Source of the DNA: SG8-41 sp036555035
GTDB lineage: Bacteria; Pseudomonadota; Gammaproteobacteria; Burkholderiales; SG8-41
Length of the DNA: 27,413 bases
Assembly: GCA_036555035.1 (NCBI GenBank)
Contig: DATBMB010000102.1
Coordinates: forward strand, 1-27,413
Direction: 5' to 3'
The position numbers and the translations under genes are program-made. Each line of letters opens with the position of its first letter. Positions within the stretch are counted from its first letter, which is position 1. This document shows positions 15,217-22,942 of this stretch, in pieces. Below the pieces are notes generated by a model. The model was not told where the DNA came from, searched no databases, and saw only the letters and a program-made list of their open reading frames with translations.

Positions 15217-16517
15217 TCCGGATCCGGCGTCTCGCCACGGCGCAGCCCGACTTCGAGGCGCGCCTCGCGGAGCTGCTCGCCTTCGAGTCCGTCCAGGACC
15301 CGGCGGTGGAGGCGACCGTTGCGGCCATACTCGCCGACGTGAAGGCGCGCGGGGACCCCGCCGTGCTCGAGTACACGCGCAGGCTTGACCGCGCATCCGC
15401 CAACTCCGTCGCCGCCCTCGAGGTGCCGCGCGCGGAATTGAAGCGGGCGCGCAACCGTATCCCGCAAGTGCACCGCCGGGCGCTCGAGACCGCGGTGCGG
15501 CGCGTGCGGGCCTTCCACGGGAAACAGCGCGCGGCTTCGTGGCGCTACCGCGACCGCTCGGGTACGGTGCTCGGCCAGCGGGTGACGGCGCTCGATCGCG
15601 TCGGTATCTATGTGCCCGGCGGAAAAGCGGCCTATCCCTCGTCGGTGATCATGAACGCGGTGCCGGCCAAGGTGGCCGGCGTGCGCGAGATCATCATGGT
15701 GGCGCCGGCCCCCGACGACGAGCGCAGCGACCTGGTGCTCGCGGCGGCCGCGATGTGCGGCGTGGACCGCGTGTTCTGCGTCGGCGGCGCGCAGGCGGTT
15801 GCCGCGCTCGCCTACGGCACCGCGACGATACCCGCGGTGGACAAGATCGTGGGCCCGGGCAACGCGTACGTCGCCGCCGCCAAGCGGCGCGTGTTCGGCG
15901 TGGTCGGTATCGACATGATCGCGGGGCCCTCCGAGGTGGTGGTGGTGTGCGACGGCAGCACGCACGCCGACTGGGTGGCGATGGACCTCTTCGCCCAGGC
16001 CGAGCACGATGAGCTCGCGCAGGCGATCCTCATCACTCCCGATGCGGCGTTCATCGACGCGGTCGCGGCCAGCATGGCCCGCCAGCTTGCCGCGCTGCCG
16101 CGAAACGGCGTGATTGCCGCTGCGCTGGCGAAACGCGGCGCGCTCATCCGCGCGCGCAATCTCGACGACGCGTGCCGGGTGGTGAATCGCATCGCGCCGG
16201 AGCACTTGGAGCTCGCCGTCCGCAACCCGGAGCGGCTGCTGCCGAAGATCCGGCACGCCGGCGCGATCTTTCTCGGGTCCTACAGCTCGGAGGCGCTCGG
16301 GGATTACTGCGCGGGCCCGAACCACGTCCTGCCGACCTCGCGCACCGCGCGCTTCTCCTCGCCCCTCGGCGTCTATGACTTCCAGAAGCGCTCGAGCGTG
16401 ATCCGTGCCTCGCGTGCGGCGGCGCGCGGGCTGGGCGCGGTGGCCGCGACGCTCGCGCGTGGCGAGGGCCTGACCGCGCACGCGAAGTCGGCCGAATACC
16501 GCATGAAGAACAAGTAG
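15213..16517 (+). CDS. hisD: Histidinol dehydrogenase (HisD)
   Basis: Zinc-dependent, NAD-linked enzyme for the last two steps, oxidising L-histidinol to histidine through the aldehyde. The 434 residues match the family. Seen are RVGIYVPGGKAAYPSSVIMN, VGGAQAVAALAYGT, VDKIVGPGNAYVAAAKR, IDMIAGPSEVVVV, DLFAQAEHDELAQAILIT (Q and H zinc ligands) and RIAPEHLEL with the catalytic Glu-His pair, then FLGSYSSEALGDYCAGPNHVLPT. It overlaps hisG by 4 bases and ends 6 bases before hisC. Confidence 0.98.
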   Translation: MIRIRRLATAQPDFEARLAELLAFESVQDPAVEATVAAILADVKARGDPAVLEYTRRLDRASANSVAALEVPRAELKRARNRIPQVHRRALETAVRRVRAFHGKQRAASWRYRDRSGTVLGQRVTALDRVGIYVPGGKAAYPSSVIMNAVPAKVAGVREIIMVAPAPDDERSDLVLAAAAMCGVDRVFCVGGAQAVAALAYGTATIPAVDKIVGPGNAYVAAAKRRVFGVVGIDMIAGPSEVVVVCDGSTHADWVAMDLFAQAEHDELAQAILITPDAAFIDAVAASMARQLAALPRNGVIAAALAKRGALIRARNLDDACRVVNRIAPEHLELAVRNPERLLPKIRHAGAIFLGSYSSEALGDYCAGPNHVLPTSRTARFSSPLGVYDFQKRSSVIRASRAAARGLGAVAATLARGEGLTAHAKSAEYRMKNK

Positions 16518-16523
16518 CCGCGC

Positions 16524-17597
16524 ATGTCCAAGACCCCCGAAGACACCATCCGCGAGGAGATCCGGGCGCTGAAGGCGTACCCGGTGCCGGACGCGACGGG
16601 CATGGTGAAGCTCGACGCCATGGAGAATCCCTACCCGCTGCCGCCGGAGCTGTGCGGCCGCATTGCGCGGCTGGTCGAGCAGGCGGCGTTAAACCGTTAT
16701 CCGGATCCATCGGCGCCCGCGCTCAAGGCGCGGCTGCGCCGGGCCTTCGGCGTGCCGGACGGGATGGAGCTGCTGCTGGGCAACGGCTCCGACGAGCTGA
16801 TCCAGATGCTCGCGCTGGCCGTGCGCAAGCCGGGCGCAGCCGTCCTCGGCGTTGAGCCGTCCTTCGTGATGTTCCGCATGATTGCGACCCTGGCCGGCGC
16901 GCCCTACGTCGGCGTCGATCTGCGCGACGATTACTCCCTCGACATCGAAAAGCTCCTCGGCGAGATCGAGCGGCACCGGCCCGGCCTGATCTTCATCGCG
17001 TACCCCAATAACCCCACCGGCAACCTGTTCGACGCCGCGTTAATCGAGCGGGTCATCGAGGCGGCGCCGGGCGTGGTCGTCATCGACGAGGCGTACCACG
17101 GATTCGCCGGGCGGAGCTTTCTGCCGGACCTCCACCGCCATTCGAACCTGCTGGTGATGCGCACGCTGTCCAAGCTCGGGCTCGCCGGCCTCCGCCTGGG
17201 CGTATTGATGGGCGCGGAGCGCTGGATCCGGGAGCTCGACAAGGTGCGTTTGCCCTATAATGTGAACACGCTGACGCAGCTCATCGCGGCGGTGGTGCTG
17301 GAGTACGGCACGGTGTTGACAGATCAGGCCGCCGCGATCAAGCTTGAGCGCAGTCGCCTGGTGCGCGAGCTGCAGCGGGTGCCCGGAGTCACGGCGTACC
17401 CCAGCGACGCGAATTTCATACTGTTCAGAGTCAGCCACGCGGAGCGCGTTTTCGACGGACTGAAACGACGCGGAGTACTGATCAAGAGTCTCCACGGTTC
17501 TCATCGCCTGCTCGCGGATTGCCTGCGGGTGACGGTCGGCACGCCGGATGAGAACACCGCGTTTCTTACTGCATTGACCCAGACCCTCCACGCTTGA
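16524..17597 (+). CDS. hisC: Histidinol-phosphate aminotransferase (HisC)
   Basis: PLP enzyme that converts imidazole acetol phosphate and glutamate to L-histidinol phosphate. The 357 residues show the N-terminal KLDAMENPYPLP, RYPDPSAPALKARL, LLGNGSDELIQML, YPNNPTGNLFD, VVIDEAYHGFAG and the PLP-binding lysine K217 in RTLSKLGLAGLRLG, followed by LPYNVNTLTQ. Class-II aminotransferase fold; the alternative role in aromatic amino acid metabolism is unlikely given the his context. It starts 6 bases after hisD and is followed by a 51-base spacer before hisB in which I see no clear signal. Confidence 0.97.
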   Translation: MSKTPEDTIREEIRALKAYPVPDATGMVKLDAMENPYPLPPELCGRIARLVEQAALNRYPDPSAPALKARLRRAFGVPDGMELLLGNGSDELIQMLALAVRKPGAAVLGVEPSFVMFRMIATLAGAPYVGVDLRDDYSLDIEKLLGEIERHRPGLIFIAYPNNPTGNLFDAALIERVIEAAPGVVVIDEAYHGFAGRSFLPDLHRHSNLLVMRTLSKLGLAGLRLGVLMGAERWIRELDKVRLPYNVNTLTQLIAAVVLEYGTVLTDQAAAIKLERSRLVRELQRVPGVTAYPSDANFILFRVSHAERVFDGLKRRGVLIKSLHGSHRLLADCLRVTVGTPDENTAFLTALTQTLHA

Positions 17598-17648
17598 ACC
17601 CCACGTCCGTTTCGCGCGCGGCACGCCCGTACCGCTGCCCGCTCGGCC

Positions 17649-18233
17649 ATGCGTAAAGCCGAAGTCACCCGCAACACCAAAGAGACCCGCATCGGCGTGA
17701 AGTTGAACGTCGACGGCACCGGGAAATCGCGCATCGCGACCGGGGTGCCGTTCCTCGACCACATGCTCGAGCAGGTCGCGCGCCACGGCGTGTTCGACCT
17801 CGAGGTGTCGGCGGACGGCGATCTCAAGATCGACGCGCACCACACCGTCGAGGACGTGGGCATCACGTTCGGGCAGGCGTTCGCCCAGGCGGTCGGGGAC
17901 AAGAAGGGCGTGCGCCGCTACGGGCACGCCTACGTGCCGCTTGATGAAGCGCTGTCGCGGGCGGTGGTGGACCTCTCGGGGCGGCCCGGGCTCGAGTACC
18001 ACATCGAGTTTGCGCGCGCGCGGATCGGCGAGTTCGACGTCGATCTGGTGCACGAGTTCTTCCAGGGATTCGTCAATCACGCGCAGGTGACGCTGCACGT
18101 GGACAACCTGAAGGGCACGAATGCCCACCACCAGGCAGAGACCGCGTTCAAGGCGTTCGCGCGCGCGCTGCGCATGGCGGTCGAGGCCGACGCGCGCGTG
18201 AAGGACGTGCCGTCCACCAAGGGTTCCCTCTAG
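17649..18233 (+). CDS. hisB: Imidazoleglycerol-phosphate dehydratase (HisB, monofunctional)
   Basis: Manganese enzyme that dehydrates IGP to imidazole acetol phosphate. At 194 residues it is the dehydratase alone, without the N-terminal histidinol-phosphate phosphatase of the enterobacterial fusion; that phosphatase must be encoded elsewhere. Metal-binding signatures are present: GVPFLDHMLEQVARHG, IDAHHTVEDVGI, HEFFQGFVNHAQVTLH and GTNAHHQAETAFKAFARAL. The start MRKAEVTRNTKETRI is standard for the family. An 11-base gap leads to hisH. Confidence 0.98.
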   Translation: MRKAEVTRNTKETRIGVKLNVDGTGKSRIATGVPFLDHMLEQVARHGVFDLEVSADGDLKIDAHHTVEDVGITFGQAFAQAVGDKKGVRRYGHAYVPLDEALSRAVVDLSGRPGLEYHIEFARARIGEFDVDLVHEFFQGFVNHAQVTLHVDNLKGTNAHHQAETAFKAFARALRMAVEADARVKDVPSTKGSL

Positions 18234-18244
18234 AACACACGCCT

Positions 18245-18928
18245 GTGAGTGACGTCGCGGTCGTCGATTACGGCATGGGCAACCTGCGCTCGGTCGCGAA
18301 GGCGATCGAGCACGTGGCTCCCCGGTTGAGCGTCGAGGTGACTGACGACGCGCGGAGGATCGCGGGCGCCGCGCGCGTGGTGTTCCCGGGCCAGGGCGCG
18401 ATGCCGGATTGCATGCGCGAGATGCAGGCGCGCGGACTGCGGGATGCGGTGCTGGAGGCCGCGGGCGCGAAGCCCTTCCTCGGCATCTGCATCGGGCTGC
18501 AGATGCTCTTCGAGGCGAGCGAGGAGGGCGACACGCCCGGGCTCGGGCTCCTGCCGGGGCGGGTACGGCGTTTCCCGGCCGAGCGCATGACCGACGCGAG
18601 CGGCGCGCGCCTGAAGGTCCCACACATGGGATGGAACGAGGTGCGCCAGACCGCGGAGCATCCCCTGTGGCGCGGGATCCCGCAGGCCAGCCGCTTCTAT
18701 TTCGTGCACAGCTATTTCCCGGTACCCGGCCGCCGCGAGCTGGCCGCCGGCGAGAGCGTCTACGGCGTGCCCTTCACCTGCGCGGTCGGGCACGGCAACG
18801 TCTTCGCAGTTCAGTTCCATCCCGAGAAGAGCGCAGAGGCCGGCTTGCGGCTGCTCGCGAACTTCGTGGAGTGGCAGCCCGCTCCGCAGCGCGCCACGCG
18901 GCGCGCCGCGGCGTCGCCGGCTGCCTGA
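18245..18928 (+). CDS. hisH: Imidazole glycerol phosphate synthase glutaminase subunit (HisH)
   Basis: Class-I glutamine amidotransferase subunit supplying ammonia to HisF. Begins at a GTG with VAVVDYGMGNLRSVAKAIEH. The nucleophile Cys is in KPFLGICIGLQMLFEASEE, PHMGWNEV is the family signature, and the His/Glu pair is in FAVQFHPEKSAEAGLRLLANF. The 227 residues include an Ala/Arg-rich tail after the domain (about 16 residues) that HisH proteins usually lack, possibly a GC-driven run-on up to the next stop. hisA follows 4 bases later. HisF, its partner, is two genes downstream. Confidence 0.97.
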   Translation: MSDVAVVDYGMGNLRSVAKAIEHVAPRLSVEVTDDARRIAGAARVVFPGQGAMPDCMREMQARGLRDAVLEAAGAKPFLGICIGLQMLFEASEEGDTPGLGLLPGRVRRFPAERMTDASGARLKVPHMGWNEVRQTAEHPLWRGIPQASRFYFVHSYFPVPGRRELAAGESVYGVPFTCAVGHGNVFAVQFHPEKSAEAGLRLLANFVEWQPAPQRATRRAAASPAA

Positions 18929-18932
18929 CGCC

Positions 18933-19682
18933 ATGCTGCTCATACCCGCGATCGACCTGAAGGACGGCAAGTGCGTGCGCCTGAAGCAGGGCGCGATGGA
19001 CAAGTCCACCGTGTTCTCCGACGACCCGGCGGCAACGGCGGAGCGGTGGCTGAAACTCGGCGCGCGGCGGCTGCACGTCGTCGATCTGAACGGCGCGGCC
19101 GCGGGCCGCCCCCGCAACGAGCCGGCGATCAAGGCGATCACCGCCGCGGTGGGCGGGAAGCTGCCGATCCAGCTCGGCGGCGGCATCCGCGATCTCGATA
19201 CGGTGGAGCAATTGCTCGATTCCGGCGCAGCCTACGTGATCATCGGCACCGCGGCGGTGAAGACGCCGGGCTTCCTGCACGACGCGTGCACTGCGTTTCC
19301 CGGCAAGGTGCTGGTCGCGCTCGACGCGAAGGACGGCAAGGTCGCGGTCGACGGCTGGTCGAAGATGACCGGCCACGAAGTGCTCGATCTCGCGAAGAAG
19401 TTCCAGGACTACGGCGTGGAGGCCATCATCTACACCGATATCGGGCGCGACGGGATGCTGACCGGCGTCAACATTGCCGCCACCGTGAAGCTCGCCAAGG
19501 TGCTCACGGTGCCGGTGATCGCGAGCGGCGGGATCACGGGCCTGGAGGACATCAAGGCGCTCTGCGCGGTCGAGCACGAGGGCATCACCGGCGCGATCAC
19601 TGGCCGCGCCATCTACGAGGGCAAGCTGGACTTCGCGAAGGCCCAGAGGCTTGCCGACGAGCTCAGCAAGAAAAAGGAATGA
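18933..19682 (+). CDS. hisA: ProFAR isomerase (HisA)
   Basis: TIM-barrel isomerase converting ProFAR to PRFAR in histidine synthesis, 249 residues. Seen: the N-terminal LLIPAIDLKDGKCVRLKQG with the catalytic Asp, LHVVDLNGA, IQLGGGIRDLDTVEQLL, VALDAKDGKVAVDGW, and IYTDIGRDGMLTGVN with the second catalytic Asp, then VIASGGITGLEDI and ITGRAIYEG. It ends at a stop codon that abuts the heptamer repeat in the 86-base spacer before hisF. Confidence 0.98.
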   Translation: MLLIPAIDLKDGKCVRLKQGAMDKSTVFSDDPAATAERWLKLGARRLHVVDLNGAAAGRPRNEPAIKAITAAVGGKLPIQLGGGIRDLDTVEQLLDSGAAYVIIGTAAVKTPGFLHDACTAFPGKVLVALDAKDGKVAVDGWSKMTGHEVLDLAKKFQDYGVEAIIYTDIGRDGMLTGVNIAATVKLAKVLTVPVIASGGITGLEDIKALCAVEHEGITGAITGRAIYEGKLDFAKAQRLADELSKKKE

Positions 19683-19767
19683 GGATCGAGGATTCAGGAT
19701 TGAGTGATCGCCATATCGCCGCGGTCCGGGACCTCAATCCTCAATCCTGATGGCTCAATCCTGACCG
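19681..19767. repeat. Facing heptamer arrays in the hisA-hisF spacer
   Basis: Almost the whole spacer is built of 7-base units. The left array (19681-19708) reads GAGGATC, GAGGATT, CAGGATT, GAGTGAT. The right array (19733-19767) reads CTCAATC, CTCAATC, CTGATGG, CTCAATC, CTGACCG. The arms are complementary: 15 of 18 positions pair between 19687-19704 and 19733-19750, leaving a GC-rich loop of 28 bases. The right array ends one base before the hisF ATG, so pairing could affect hisF translation. The element resembles those at 20538 and 21629. Confidence 0.8.
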
Positions 19768-19768
19768 C

Positions 19769-20537
<769 letters not shown>

Positions 20538-20539
<2 letters not shown>

Positions 20540-20642
20540 GGGGCGAGCAGTGAGCAATAAGAGGTGAGCAGTGGGCGGCGGGGTGTAGAATTCTCGCAGC
20601 GCCGCATTCCGGGCCGACCGCTCCCCGCACACTGCTTGCCCC
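20538..20642. repeat. Heptamer array with distant complement in the hisF-hisI spacer
   Basis: Starting in the hisF stop codon, seven 7-base units run in register: GAGGGGC, GAGCAGT, GAGCAAT, AAGAGGT, GAGCAGT, GGGCGGC, GGGGTGT (20538-20586). A short complement lies near hisI: 20628-20642 pairs with 20540-20554 at 13 of 15 positions. The 73-base loop contains a probable promoter (TAGAAT, 20586-20591). The right arm ends six bases before the hisI ATG. GAGCAGT is the same word found, as AAGCAGT, in the tatA-tatB element. Confidence 0.75.
20586..20591 (+). promoter_or_regulatory. Possible internal -10 box ahead of hisI
   Basis: GGTGTAGAATTC contains TAGAAT in an otherwise GC-rich spacer. It would start transcription near 20598, about 50 bases before hisI, giving hisIE and perhaps tatABC their own promoter. 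No clear -35 is visible; the upstream 35 bases are the heptamer array. Confidence 0.4.
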
Positions 20643-20648
20643 GAAGTC

Positions 20649-21038
20649 ATGAAAGACAACTGGCTCGACAAGGTCAACTGGGCGCAGGACGGGCTGGTGC
20701 CGGCGGTGGCGCAGGAGGCCGGCAGCGGCAAAGTACTCACCGTGGCATGGATGAACCGCGAGGCGCTCGGGCGCACCGCGCAGAGCGGCGAGGCCCACTA
20801 CTGGTCGCGCTCGCGCGGGAAGCTGTGGCGCAAGGGCGAAACCTCCGGCCACGTCCAGAAGGTGAAGGCAATCCGCCTGGACTGCGACGAGGACGTGATC
20901 CTGCTGGAAGTGGAACAGGCGGGCGGCATCGCCTGTCATACCGGTCGTCACAGCTGCTTTTTCCAGCGGCTCGAGGGCGAGCGCTGGGTAGTGACCGAGC
21001 CCGTGCTCAAGGACCCGCGGGATATCTACCGGCGATGA
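20649..21038 (+). CDS. hisI: Phosphoribosyl-AMP cyclohydrolase (HisI)
   Basis: Zinc enzyme opening the adenine ring of PR-AMP, 129 residues, as a protein separate from HisE as is usual in this group. Seen: VPAVAQEAGSGKVLTVAWMN with NREALGRTAQSGEAHYWSRS, then LWRKGETSGHVQKVKAIRLD, DCDEDVILLEVEQ with metal-binding Asp/Cys residues, and CHTGRHSCFFQRL with the zinc-binding cysteines. It overlaps hisE by 4 bases (ATGA). Its leader is the GC-rich segment holding the right arm of the heptamer element. Confidence 0.97.
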   Translation: MKDNWLDKVNWAQDGLVPAVAQEAGSGKVLTVAWMNREALGRTAQSGEAHYWSRSRGKLWRKGETSGHVQKVKAIRLDCDEDVILLEVEQAGGIACHTGRHSCFFQRLEGERWVVTEPVLKDPRDIYRR

Positions 21039-21355
21039 TCGACGCAAAACTGCTCTACCGGCTGGGGAAAGTGATCGCGGAACGCAAGCGGGGCGATGCG
21101 TCGGCATCCTACGTGGCGAGCCTGTTCGCGAAGGGCCAGGACGCGATCCTGAAAAAGGTCGCCGAGGAGGCCGCCGAAACGGTGCTTGCCGCGAAGGGCG
21201 GTGATAAACTGCAGGTCGTGCGCGAAATCGCCGACTTGTGGTTTCACAGCATGGTGCTGCTGGCGTGGCATGACCTCGGCCCCGAGGACGTGCTCGCGGA
21301 GCTGCGGCGGCGCGAGGGCATTTCCGGGATCGAGGAAAAGGCCTCCCGCAAATGA
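21035..21355 (+). CDS. hisE: Phosphoribosyl-ATP pyrophosphatase (HisE)
   Basis: MazG-fold pyrophosphohydrolase removing pyrophosphate from PR-ATP, 106 residues. The ATG overlaps the hisI stop. Signatures: ERKRGDASASYVASLFAKG, ILKKVAEEAAETVLAAKGGD with the magnesium-binding Glu cluster (EEAAE), and REIADLWFHSMVLLAWHDL with the second acidic pair (E..D). The upstream open frame that joins it to the hisI region is out of frame with hisI and is not used. A 46-base spacer with a stem-loop separates it from tatA. Confidence 0.97.
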   Translation: MIDAKLLYRLGKVIAERKRGDASASYVASLFAKGQDAILKKVAEEAAETVLAAKGGDKLQVVREIADLWFHSMVLLAWHDLGPEDVLAELRRREGISGIEEKASRK

Positions 21356-21360
21356 GATTT

Positions 21361-21386
21361 GAAGTCCCGCCGGCAAGCGGGGCTTC
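21361..21386 (+). terminator. Ten-pair stem-loop between hisE and tatA
   Basis: GAAGTCCCGC (21361-21370) and GCGGGGCTTC (21377-21386) pair along all 10 bases with one G-U, around the loop CGGCAA. No T-run follows, so it is not a classical intrinsic terminator. It may attenuate, stabilise the 3' end of the his message, or shape the tatA leader, whose GGAG ribosome site begins four bases after the stem. Confidence 0.55.
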
Positions 21387-21401
21387 CTGAGGAGACGGAC
21401 G

Positions 21402-21632
21402 ATGGGCTCGCTAAGCATCTGGCACTGGCTGATCGTGCTGCTGGTGGTGGTGCTGATCTTCGGCACCAAGAAGCTGCGCAATATCGGCGCCGATCTCGGC
21501 GGCGCGGTGAAGGGCTTCAAGGACGGCATGAAGCCGGAGGACGACAAGTCCGCGCAGGCCAAGGCGGAGCTCCCGCCCGCGACCGGCCAGACGATCGAAG
21601 GCCAGGCCAAGAAGGAAACGCCCAAGACGTAA
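21402..21632 (+). CDS. tatA: TatA, twin-arginine translocase pore-forming subunit
   Basis: Small membrane protein of the Tat system, which exports folded proteins. The 76 residues give one N-terminal helix (SIWHWLIVLLVVVLIF), the conserved FGTKKL hinge, and an amphipathic helix (IGADLGGAVKGFKDGM), then a short charged tail. The GSLSIWHWLIV start is typical of TatA and distinguishes it from TatB. A GGAG site lies 8 bases upstream. The TAA stop is formed by the first unit of the heptamer array that fills the spacer to tatB. The gene opens a tatABC operon directly behind hisE. Confidence 0.96.
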   Translation: MGSLSIWHWLIVLLVVVLIFGTKKLRNIGADLGGAVKGFKDGMKPEDDKSAQAKAELPPATGQTIEGQAKKETPKT

Positions 21633-21729
21633 GCAGTAAGCAGCAAGCAGTAAGCGGTGGACGGTAGAGCGCCGGATGCCGCTCGAGGAGTTCCCTGCTT
21701 ACTGCTCACCGCTCACCGCCGACCGTCAC
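21629..21729. repeat. Facing heptamer arrays in the tatA-tatB spacer
   Basis: The left array has six units (21629-21670): GTAAGCA, GTAAGCA, GCAAGCA, GTAAGCG, GTGGACG, GTAGAGC. The right array has five (21695-21729): CTGCTTA, CTGCTCA, CCGCTCA, CCGCCGA, CCGTCAC. In the same register the complements of the right units read TAAGCAG, TGAGCAG, TGAGCGG, TCGGCGG, GTGACGG. Segments 21629-21643 and 21695-21709 pair at 14 of 15 positions. The array begins in the last codons of tatA (it supplies the stop) and ends two bases before the tatB ATG. Confidence 0.85.
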
Positions 21730-21731
21730 TC

Positions 21732-22139
21732 ATGTTCGACATTGCGTTCTCCGAGCTGCTCATCATCGCCGTCGTGGCGCTGATCGTCATCGGCCCCGAG
21801 CGCCTGCCCAAGGTCGCGCGCACGCTCGGCCACCTGTTCGGCCGCATGCAGCGCTACGTGAACGACGTCAAGGCCGACATCTCGCGCGAGATGCAGCTTG
21901 ACGAGTTGAAGAAGATGCAGTCGAGCATGGAGGATGCGGCGCGCTCCTTCGAGAGCTCCGTTACCGGGGGCGTCAGCGATGCCGAGCGCGAGATGAACCG
22001 GCTCGCGCAGGACACGCAGTCGGCGGTGGACGCGCTGGCCGAGGTTCCGGCTCCCGCGCCGCCTGCATCAGCCGCTCCGGAGCAGCGCGAGCTCTCGCTG
22101 GATGCGAATCCGGCCCCTCCGGCGCAGAAACAGGCCTGA
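21732..22139 (+). CDS. tatB: TatB, twin-arginine translocase receptor subunit
   Basis: Membrane protein that with TatC recognises twin-arginine signals. The 135 residues start MFDIAFSELLIIAVVALIVIG, the classic TatB N-terminus with its single helix, then the hinge GPERLPKVARTLGHLFGRM and a long amphipathic, charged region (YVNDVKADISREMQLDELKK), ending in a Pro/Ala-rich tail. ATG at 21732 was chosen for this signature. The ribosome site is unclear because the immediate upstream bases are the pyrimidine-rich arm of the heptamer repeat. tatC starts 10 bases after the stop. Confidence 0.95.
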   Translation: MFDIAFSELLIIAVVALIVIGPERLPKVARTLGHLFGRMQRYVNDVKADISREMQLDELKKMQSSMEDAARSFESSVTGGVSDAEREMNRLAQDTQSAVDALAEVPAPAPPASAAPEQRELSLDANPAPPAQKQA

Positions 22140-22149
22140 CGCCGGGAAG

Positions 22150-22917
22150 ATGACGGAAGACACCTTCATCTCCCACCTGGTCGAGCTGCGCGACCGGTTG
22201 CTACGGATGCTGATCGCGGTGGGCGTCGTATTCGTGTTCCTCTTCCCGTTCGCCTCCGATCTCTACGACCTCCTCGCGCACCCGATGATGCGCGCGCTGC
22301 CGGAGGGCTCGAAGATGATCGCCACCGGCGTGGTCGCGCCGTTCCTGATCCCGGTCAAGGTCGCCGCGTTGGTGGCGTTCGCGGTCGCGCTGCCCTACGT
22401 GCTCTACCAGGTCTGGGCGTTCGTCGCGCCCGGCCTCTACGCCCACGAGCGGCGGCTGGTGGTGCCACTGGTCGTCACGAGCACGTTGCTGTTCTTCGTC
22501 GGGGTCGCGTTCTGCTACTTCTTCGTGTTCGGCGTGGTGTTCGATTTCGTCTACAAGATCGCGCCCGCGAGCATCTCGGTCGCGCCCGACATCGAGAACT
22601 ACTTCAGCTTCGTGATCACGCTGTTTCTCGCGTTCGGGGTGACCTTTGAGGTGCCGATCGTGGTGCTGATCCTGGTGCGCATGGGCGTGGTCACCGTCGA
22701 GCAGCTGGCCGGCATCCGGCCGTATTTCATCGTCGGCGCGTTCGTGGTCGCCGCGATCGTGACGCCCCCGGACGTGGTCTCGCAGCTGTTGCTGGCAATC
22801 CCGATGTGCATACTCTACGAAGCCGGAATCCTCGCGGCCCGCGTCTTCGGCCGGCGGGGGCGGCGCGAAGACGACGGCGAGAAGCTTCCGGAGGCCGAAG
22901 GGGAGCGCGGGCCCTGA
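22150..22917 (+). CDS. tatC: TatC, twin-arginine translocase core subunit
   Basis: Six-helix inner-membrane protein that binds the twin-arginine signal. The 255 residues show the N-terminal TFISHLVELRDRLLRMLIAV, periplasmic loop, and VLYQVWAFVAPGLYAHERR, where the Glu matches the functionally essential Glu of E. coli TatC (E103), followed by helices such as VVPLVVTSTLLFFVGVAFCYF and FVVAAIVTPPDVVSQLLLAI. The C-tail is charged. It ends convergent with the minus-strand protease, 25 bases apart. Confidence 0.97.
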   Translation: MTEDTFISHLVELRDRLLRMLIAVGVVFVFLFPFASDLYDLLAHPMMRALPEGSKMIATGVVAPFLIPVKVAALVAFAVALPYVLYQVWAFVAPGLYAHERRLVVPLVVTSTLLFFVGVAFCYFFVFGVVFDFVYKIAPASISVAPDIENYFSFVITLFLAFGVTFEVPIVVLILVRMGVVTVEQLAGIRPYFIVGAFVVAAIVTPPDVVSQLLLAIPMCILYEAGILAARVFGRRGRREDDGEKLPEAEGERGP

Positions 22918-22921
22918 TCGA

Positions 22922-22936
22922 GCCCGGTACCCGGGC
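22922..22936. terminator. Short perfect stem-loop between convergent tatC and the protease gene
   Basis: GCCCGG, loop TAC, CCGGGC: a six-pair all-GC hairpin in the 25-base gap between convergent stops. It has no U-run on either strand, so a bidirectional terminator role is plausible but unproven. Confidence 0.45.
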
Positions 22937-22942
22937 CGGCGC

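Noticed and set aside
13246..15396. 716-codon open frame on the minus strand across murA and hisG
   Set aside because: It is antisense to two unmistakable genes; its protein is Arg/His/Ala-rich with no domain, as expected from third-position GC bias.
17256..17261. Perfect TATAAT in hisC, possible internal promoter for hisB
   Set aside because: The bases encode the conserved LPYNVN segment of HisC, so coding constraint explains them; no -35 is evident.
21629..21729. Heptamer arrays as a possible CRISPR or tRNA-like structure
   Set aside because: Units are 7 bases with no spacers, no cas genes are nearby, and the fold does not fit a cloverleaf.
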